NCBI GenBank assembly: GCA_030670615.1
Contig: DAOVBJ010000019.1
Location: 1-10,625, forward strand
Reading direction: 5' to 3'
Origin: Candidatus Bathyarchaeota archaeon
GTDB taxonomy: Archaea; Thermoproteota; Bathyarchaeia; RBG-16-48-13; GCA-020355125
Length of the DNA stretch: 10,625 bases
Numbering within the stretch: position 1 is the stretch's first letter; every line of letters starts with the position of its first letter. The position numbers and the translations under genes were made by a program. The notes beneath the pieces are model-generated. The model did no database searches and was not told the origin of the DNA. It was given only the letters and a program-made list of their open reading frames with translations. Positions 7,443-10,625 of the stretch are shown in pieces.

Positions 7443-7740
7443 AAAATTCAAACGCTCTCCCTACAAAATGGAAAAAAGGGGCAAGCTCCAATCCCCCTCT
7501 TCGCGTCCAGCTTTTCAACATGTCCTCAGCTTTGGACGTGATCACAATCCTCCGTCCCGTGCTATCGTTTCCCATCAACCTTAAAATACCCAGCCGCCGT
7601 AAAACCCGTCTATTCCCCTTCGTCAACATGTCTTTCGCGGTACCGCTAGCTAGCTTTGAATGAGTTTGTTTTCGATCGACATGGCTCGAATCCGCTGAGG
7701 GGGGCGTAGGCCAGGAGCTGGTGATACCTGTGTCGACCCG
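7429..7740 (-). pseudogene. Possible winged-helix DNA-binding protein remnant, convergent with nop10
   Basis: The frame is open for 103 codons, but the first start codon is ATG at 7629, leaving 66 aa. The segment NRRVLRRLGILRLMGNDSTG followed by RRIVITSKAEDMLKSW resembles the recognition helix and wing of a winged helix-turn-helix. The 37 codons before ATG 7629, including HSKLASGTAKDM, look like the preceding helix but contain no start. A TGA at 7741-7743 separates this from another 42 open codons in the same frame, with EDQWAQYGNPWNVVS just before it. This would fit a regulator or mobile-element protein that has lost its 5' end. However, an open frame of this length can also occur by chance in the region, and no family was recognised. 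It may still be expressed as the 66-aa form. Confidence 0.33.
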
Positions 7741-8419
7741 TCAACTCACGACGTTCCACGGGTTGCCGTATTGGGCCCACTGATCCTCAAAAGCAATGTG
7801 TATTTCAGACGGATATAAGTAGAGATAATGCGTAGTATAACCGTGTGATTGGCCTGTCCAATGGCCCGTTTATGGGCTCCTTTGATGAAACACGCCACGA
7901 TTTACTCGCATTCTCAGAAAAAATATATTTCAATTTATCGTTTTTTACATTAGGAAAAATGAGAGAGACCCGTCCACCTGTACATACGGCAGTGGCCTAA
8001 CTGGCTAGCGATAAATGTATACGTACCCCAATTATTTTCTAGAATTTACATTTTTTAGGCTTTTTCGTATAGAAATCTGTAAATTTAAAACAGCTAGCTA
8101 GGAACGCGATTTCTTTCAGCCGTTTCAGCTCTTGCGCAGTGATGCCTTAAGGCTCGTAATCTCTTTTCGGCAATGAAAACCTTCCCCCTAGTCTAATTTA
8201 TGTCTACATATACATACACGTGGCTATCCGTTGCCGTTATCTAAACAGTCACTCGGTCATGAATATTCTAGAGAAGAGAATTAACCAATAAAAATCGACA
8301 GTGGTTATAGTTTGCACTGATACGACGTTGATAACAAAAACTCACATATCAGCAACTTTTTGTGCACTCCGCTCTTTGACGTCCAGTGGAGGCAACGATA
8401 CGTGGAGGCCAAACTCAGA
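7741..8419. other. Gene-poor, A/T-rich stretch with hairpins and broken minus-strand frames
   Basis: No complete gene is supported here. Two tandem hairpins lie at 7848-7862 (ATTGG / CCAAT) and 7863-7878 (GGCCC / GGGCT, one G-U pair). On the minus strand a 63-codon frame without a start runs from 7996 to 7805, and it would join the frame left of it after a one-base shift near 7806. Further right, 8010-8190 holds only short interrupted frames, and 8230-8340 is dense in stops on every frame checked. The stretch has the look of decayed coding sequence, but each frame alone is within chance. A TATA-like GGATATAAG at 7811-7819 has no clear downstream gene. Confidence 0.4.
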
Positions 8420-8578
8420 CTAAACGCTAGTCTTGTTGTTTGCTAGGAAGTTCCATACAGCTTCTCTCACGACCTCTGAGATGGAGACGTATCTTCCTTC
8501 CGAATTATCGACGTGTTGCTTAATCTGTTTGTATAGACTCTCTGGAATTACTAAACTTCGATATCCTTTTCTAGGCAT
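8420..8578 (-). CDS. Ribbon-helix-helix (CopG/Arc-like) DNA-binding protein
   Basis: A 52-aa protein with the compact ribbon-helix-helix layout. A basic N-terminal strand, RKGYRSLVIPESLYKQIKQH, starts right after the Met-Pro and gives the DNA-contacting beta ribbon and helix 1. After a short turn (DNSEGRYVS), helix 2 follows with ISEVVREAVWNFL. Small archaeal proteins of this shape act as dimers and usually repress their own or a neighbouring promoter; some are antitoxins or plasmid and viral regulators. A TATA-like box at 8601-8610 supports a near-leaderless start. No toxin gene is adjacent, so an antitoxin role is not supported. Its target is unknown; the inverted repeat at the start of the 105-aa gene to the right is a candidate. 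Confidence 0.82.
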   Translation of the reverse strand: MPRKGYRSLVIPESLYKQIKQHVDNSEGRYVSISEVVREAVWNFLANNKTSV

Positions 8579-8600
8579 AGCCTTCCTTTGACAATGTAGT

Positions 8601-8610
8601 TATTTTTAAA
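8601..8610 (-). promoter_or_regulatory. TATA-like promoter of the ribbon-helix-helix gene
   Basis: The minus strand reads TTTAAAAATA preceded by CGAAAGG, a plausible purine-rich BRE. It is centred about 28 bases before ATG 8578. A CATTGT half site, like the repeat at 9362-9380, lies between box and start at 8590-8595. Confidence 0.5.
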
Positions 8611-8635
8611 CCTTTCGATTCTATGCATTTATGTG

Positions 8636-8806
8636 TTAAACATGAGCACATTTACGGTACTCGAGGGTCGAGCACGCTCGTTCCCATTCGTTCACAGCTA
8701 CGAGGGATGACATTTTATTTCCCCTCGTTATCTCCACAAGACGTCCTCTCTTCTGACCACAGCTTTCCTCACAATTTTTAGTGTGACATTCATGAAATAT
8801 AACCAA
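8636..8806 (-). CDS. Doubtful 56-aa cysteine-rich frame, unknown function
   Basis: From TTG at 8806 the frame gives 56 aa. It begins with FHECHTKNCEESCG and ends CSTLEYRKCAHV, so five Cys and three His are clustered at the two ends and could hold a metal ion. A region with ITRGNKMSSLVAVNEWERAC lies between. No ribosome binding site or TATA box is clear, and the length is well within chance. The same frame continues upstream, through TGA at 8828-8830 and TGA at 8885-8887, to an ATG at 9004; no TAA or TAG interrupts it. This could be one decayed gene of about 123 codons lying 42 bases behind the 105-aa gene. The 8807-9046 stretch holds nothing else I can support. I do not recognise a family. 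Confidence 0.25.
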   Translation of the reverse strand: MVIFHECHTKNCEESCGQKRGRLVEITRGNKMSSLVAVNEWERACSTLEYRKCAHV

Positions 8807-9046
8807 GACGTCACGTCGTCTTTCCGTTCAATTACGTCGCGGAAGGGCGTCTGAGTAAGCGTCTATTTTACGGCGCCTCCCTTCTCATGTCTTCAAGACC
8901 ACTCTGAGTAAACTACTCGTTATTTCCTGAGGCATGCGAGCCCTCGACTGCCCGGTACCTCTCCTCTCAAAAGCCTTCTTTGATGTCTTGACCTTCGAAG
9001 TCATTCCTCATAATTTCAAACAAACGTTCACTGTTTAGAGGGCTTT

Positions 9047-9364
9047 CTAGTTTTTATGTCGGGATATGCGCGTCTTCTTTGCTTCACTTTTTCTCCACGC
9101 TCTCTTCTTCTTCGCCTTAAACCAAGGTCTTTTAACTTGCTGTTCAGTATTCCTGTATTGGTCTATTTTGCGATAGAAGGCGGGGTAACTAACCTCGTTT
9201 CCTTTCAGTGAATGCATAAGGTTGTTCAATGCAAGTCTGATCGTTTCATCCGGGTTGTCAGCCCAAGCCTTGGAATAGGCTAAGTAGGCTGCGTAGAAAT
9301 TGAAGTCTGAGGAATCGTCGATTAAAATCTGTTCTGATTGTTCCTTCGTTTCGTCATCGTTCAT
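9047..9364 (-). CDS. Unknown 105-aa protein with acidic N-terminus and strongly basic tail
   Basis: The protein has three visible parts. An acidic head (MNDDETKEQSEQILIDDSSD, residues 1-20) is followed by a predicted helical core (about 21-70) containing FNFYAAYLAYSKAWADN and SLKGNEVSYPAFYRKIDQYR. A very basic tail (about 78-105) is rich in Lys, Arg and Trp and ends RISRHKN. The tail suggests contact with nucleic acid or the ribosome; this is inference. No transmembrane segment or metal motif is seen, and I do not recognise the family. The start at ATG 9364 is supported by a TATA-like box at 9391-9399 about 31 bases upstream. The start codon lies within a perfect inverted repeat that may be an operator. 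No clear partner gene overlaps it. Confidence 0.68.
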   Translation of the reverse strand: MNDDETKEQSEQILIDDSSDFNFYAAYLAYSKAWADNPDETIRLALNNLMHSLKGNEVSYPAFYRKIDQYRNTEQQVKRPWFKAKKKRAWRKSEAKKTRISRHKN

Positions 9365-9380
9365 TGTAATCTTTACAATG
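9362..9380. promoter_or_regulatory. Operator-like inverted repeat over the start codon of the 105-aa gene
   Basis: CATTGTAA, a TCT spacer and TTACAATG form a perfect 8-bp dyad. The first CAT is the reverse complement of the ATG at 9364. The dyad covers the place where transcription should begin, 25 or so bases after the TATA-like box. A bound dimer there would block initiation, so repression is the natural reading. A hairpin in the mRNA 5' end is the alternative. Confidence 0.6.
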
Positions 9381-9390
9381 GATGTCTTCT

Positions 9391-9399
9391 GATTTAAGT
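9391..9399 (-). promoter_or_regulatory. TATA-like promoter of the 105-aa gene
   Basis: The minus strand reads ACTTAAATC, within ATACTTAAATCAG, centred about 31 bases before ATG 9364. It lies 10 bases from the edge of the inverted repeat. Confidence 0.45.
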
Positions 9400-9667
9400 A
9401 TTCGTTTTCCCTGTCACACAGAAATCGTCGACATGTCCACTTCCCTCACCTCATTTGAGGAACCTATTGACTATACATTGAAGTCAAGTCATCAAGGTTA
9501 CCACGCTCAAGGGGGCAGTTCAAGAGTATTCGCTTTGAGGGTTCATCCTTTTCTGCTGGATTGAAGTGAGGTGAAAAGTCGATGTGTGATCGAAGAGATG
9601 GCAGCGAGTTATCCCTGGTATAGATGACTCTGTTAAATGTGATAGCTATCGTGATTCCCGCTGTTGG

Positions 9668-9698
9668 CCTCGTAGCGAGGTGGGTATTCCTTTTTTTT
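9668..9698 (+). terminator. Hairpin followed by T8, terminator-like
   Basis: CCTCG-TAG-CGAGG (9668-9680) is a perfect 5-bp stem. TTTTTTTT follows at 9691-9698, 10 bases after the stem. In archaea the T-run alone can end transcription. The transcript it would serve is unclear, since no supported plus-strand gene precedes it. Confidence 0.4.
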
Positions 9699-9727
9699 CT
9701 AGTCGCTCATCCATAGCCTTTATTACG

Positions 9728-9774
9728 AGCCCAGTACCTTATGGGTTGAAGTCGTCTGTGGGGTACTGGCTTTT
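9728..9774 (+). other. Strong stem-loop CCAGTACC / GGTACTGG followed by TTTT
   Basis: Perfect 8-bp arms at 9731-9738 and 9762-9769 enclose 23 bases, and TTTT follows after one C (9771-9774). With one bulged C the outer stem can be extended by AG/CT. It could be a second terminator, a small structured RNA, or a protein binding site upstream of the OB-fold gene. No H/ACA or C/D box of the usual form was found next to it. Confidence 0.45.
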
Positions 9775-9861
9775 CCAGCAGATGATTGCCTACGTTAAAG
9801 GTGGAACTGGACGGGGGAGTTAAGAAGCGATCTTCGTGTTTTCGCGGGGGTTTTATGCCTT

Positions 9862-10533
9862 TTGACAGAAGTACCGAGAACAGGGATGTATGACGGTCAG
9901 AGTAGGGGTCGCCCTCGGGGTAATTACCGATTATTCAGAAGCCCCCTCAAATCAATCGTGTTAATCGCTAGGAAACATGATGTCGATCCGAATTTGCTGA
10001 TAGATGCATTTGTTGAAGCATGGAAGCATAAAGTCTCTCACTGCGGAAGTTTAACAATCAGGTGTAGAGCGGTAAATCAGGACTCTGCTACCTTTCTCCT
10101 GACTAATAAGGAGAAGGTGATTTCCCAGTTCCCCATAAAACAGGAGGCTCTGAGAATCCCAGACTCCTTTAGAGACTACATCAAATACGTTCCAACACCT
10201 GCACCGAAGAAGAGTGAACCAAGACATAGGAAGATCGACGAGTTAAAATCAGGAATGAAAGGCGTCGGGGTCACGGCAAAAATCGTTAAGATTCCGCTGA
10301 GGAAACTGGTTGACACGCGGTGGGGTGGGCAATCCTATGTCTCGAATGTCAGTATCGCTGATGAGACGGGGTCAATACGGCTTAGCTTATGGAATAATCA
10401 AATAGACAGCGTTCATGTTGGTGATGTGGTTGAAATTGAAAACGGTTACGTCGCTAGCTTTGCAGGCGAGCCTCAACTACGTCTGGGGAGAAAAGGCACA
10501 TTATCAACCGTCAATACTGAAGCACTATCATAG
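9862..10533 (+). CDS. OB-fold single-stranded DNA-binding (SSB/RPA-like) protein with an unrecognised N-terminal region
   Basis: A 223-aa protein. The C-terminal part (about 124-217) is an archaeal SSB/RPA-type OB fold. It starts with KIDELKSGMKGVGVTAKIVKI, goes on through YVSNVSIADETGSIRLSLWN (159-178) and VHVGDVVEIENGYVASFAGE (184-203), and closes with LRLGRKGTL. Such domains bind single-stranded nucleic acid in replication and repair. The first 110 residues are not a recognised domain to me. They start basic and Gly/Arg-rich (QSRGRPRGNYR), then have a helical stretch (LLIDAFVEAWKHKV) and a beta-looking part (SLTIRCRAVNQDSATFLLTN). A Pro/Lys linker, PTPAPKKSEPRHRK, joins the two. The start is TTG 9862; GCGGGGG at 9844-9850 is a possible ribosome binding site, and ATG 9886 is an in-frame alternative. 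Target specificity, DNA or RNA, is open. Confidence 0.85.
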   Translation: MTEVPRTGMYDGQSRGRPRGNYRLFRSPLKSIVLIARKHDVDPNLLIDAFVEAWKHKVSHCGSLTIRCRAVNQDSATFLLTNKEKVISQFPIKQEALRIPDSFRDYIKYVPTPAPKKSEPRHRKIDELKSGMKGVGVTAKIVKIPLRKLVDTRWGGQSYVSNVSIADETGSIRLSLWNNQIDSVHVGDVVEIENGYVASFAGEPQLRLGRKGTLSTVNTEALS

Positions 10534-10566
10534 CACCCGCATGTCATAAACCTTTTACTTCCCCAT

Positions 10567-10625
10567 TTAATCACAAGGAGCGCCCTCTTTTCTCTTTCCG
10601 CTAGTAAAGACCATCGCAATCTCCT
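10567..10625 (-). CDS. Possible C-terminal end of a leftward gene entering from the right edge
   Basis: A minus-strand frame of 19 codons is open to the window edge and ends EIAMVFTSGKRKEGAPCD-stop, convergent with the OB-fold gene 33 bases away. It is too short to judge, and another minus frame is also open here, so this may be chance. Confidence 0.15.
   Translation of the reverse strand, partial: EIAMVFTSGKRKEGAPCD

Larger units (their letters stand above)
9381..9861. other. Intergenic stretch with hairpins and weak frames only
   Basis: A plus-strand frame of 60 codons (9382-9564) overlaps the promoter of the leftward gene and resembles nothing, so I do not call it. On the minus strand an 80-codon frame without a start ends at 9464. 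It could be reached from ATG 9714 by a one-base backward shift in an A8 tract at 9691-9698. The plus strand carries hairpins at about 9579-9593, 9668-9680 and 9731-9769, the last two followed by T-runs. No tRNA or known RNA family was recognised, and no good TATA box for the downstream OB-fold gene was found. Confidence 0.4.

Noticed and set aside
7683..7693. tRNA-like T-loop sequence GCTCGAATCC
   Set aside because: The flanking bases do not form a T-stem, and no anticodon arm, D arm or acceptor stem can be built on either strand.
7881..7920. Possible C/D-box RNA starting at TTTGATGAAA
   Set aside because: The first base of box C is wrong and no CTGA box D follows at a suitable distance.
8420..8578. 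Ribbon-helix-helix gene as the antitoxin of a toxin-antitoxin pair
   Set aside because: No RelE-, VapC- or MazF-like frame lies next to it.
8642..8710. Plus-strand 22-codon frame starting ATGAGCACA
   Set aside because: It is very short, has no family signal, and is opposite a better-looking though weak minus-strand frame.
9382..9564. Plus-strand 60-codon frame
   Set aside because: It begins inside the promoter region of the leftward 105-aa gene, has no ribosome binding site and no recognisable composition.
1..10625. CRISPR array, insertion sequence with terminal repeats, or integrase
   Set aside because: No regularly spaced repeats, no flanking inverted repeats around an intact transposase, and no integrase motifs were seen.

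Overview
The window looks archaeal, most likely from the TACK group (perhaps a Bathyarchaeia-like or thaumarchaeote-like lineage). It carries eukaryote-like information-processing genes: both core primase subunits, a GINS subunit, ribosomal proteins L44e and S27e, aIF2-alpha, Nop10 and an Lhr-type helicase. It also has A/T-rich TATA-like boxes placed about 25-32 bases before leaderless or near-leaderless starts, and purine-rich ribosome binding sites inside the operon. Lineage placement is inference from gene content only.

Left part (1-3034), minus strand. An Lhr-family DNA helicase starts at 1960 and runs off the left edge (653 codons present). Behind its own promoter lies an Alg7/DPAGT1-like UDP-sugar:polyprenyl-phosphate sugar-1-phosphate transferase, the first step of N-glycan lipid carrier assembly. 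That gene seems to lack the usual first membrane helix. A single TATA-rich patch at about 3023-3034 sits between it and the rightward primase operon.

Middle part (3059-7442), plus strand. This is a tight seven-gene unit, priL-priS-gins51-rpl44e-rps27e-aif2a-nop10, with overlaps of 17, 4 and 8 bases and gaps of 2 to 33 bases. It ties primer synthesis and the replicative helicase accessory complex to ribosome and translation-initiation components. All zinc or Fe-S cysteines and the primase catalytic aspartates are present.

Right part (7443-9861) is gene-poor and differs in character. A possible winged-helix remnant on the minus strand converges on nop10 and shares a perfect 14-base palindrome that holds both stop codons. 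A long A/T-rich stretch with broken frames follows, then a clear 52-aa ribbon-helix-helix DNA-binding protein. Next come a doubtful cysteine-rich 56-aa frame and a 105-aa unknown protein whose start codon lies in a perfect 8-bp inverted repeat, a good operator candidate. A structured non-coding stretch with strong hairpins comes before the last gene, a 223-aa protein with a C-terminal SSB/RPA-type OB fold. Several frames in this part are interrupted by stops or shifts and may be gene remains, but chance open frames of these lengths are expected, so those calls are weak.

I found no tRNA, rRNA, CRISPR array, intact insertion sequence or integrase, and nothing that amounts to a clearly new multi-gene system. 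The most promising loose ends are the operator-like dyad, the truncated transferase, the SSB-like protein with an unrecognised N-terminal region, and the decayed or unusual small frames between 7429 and 9714.
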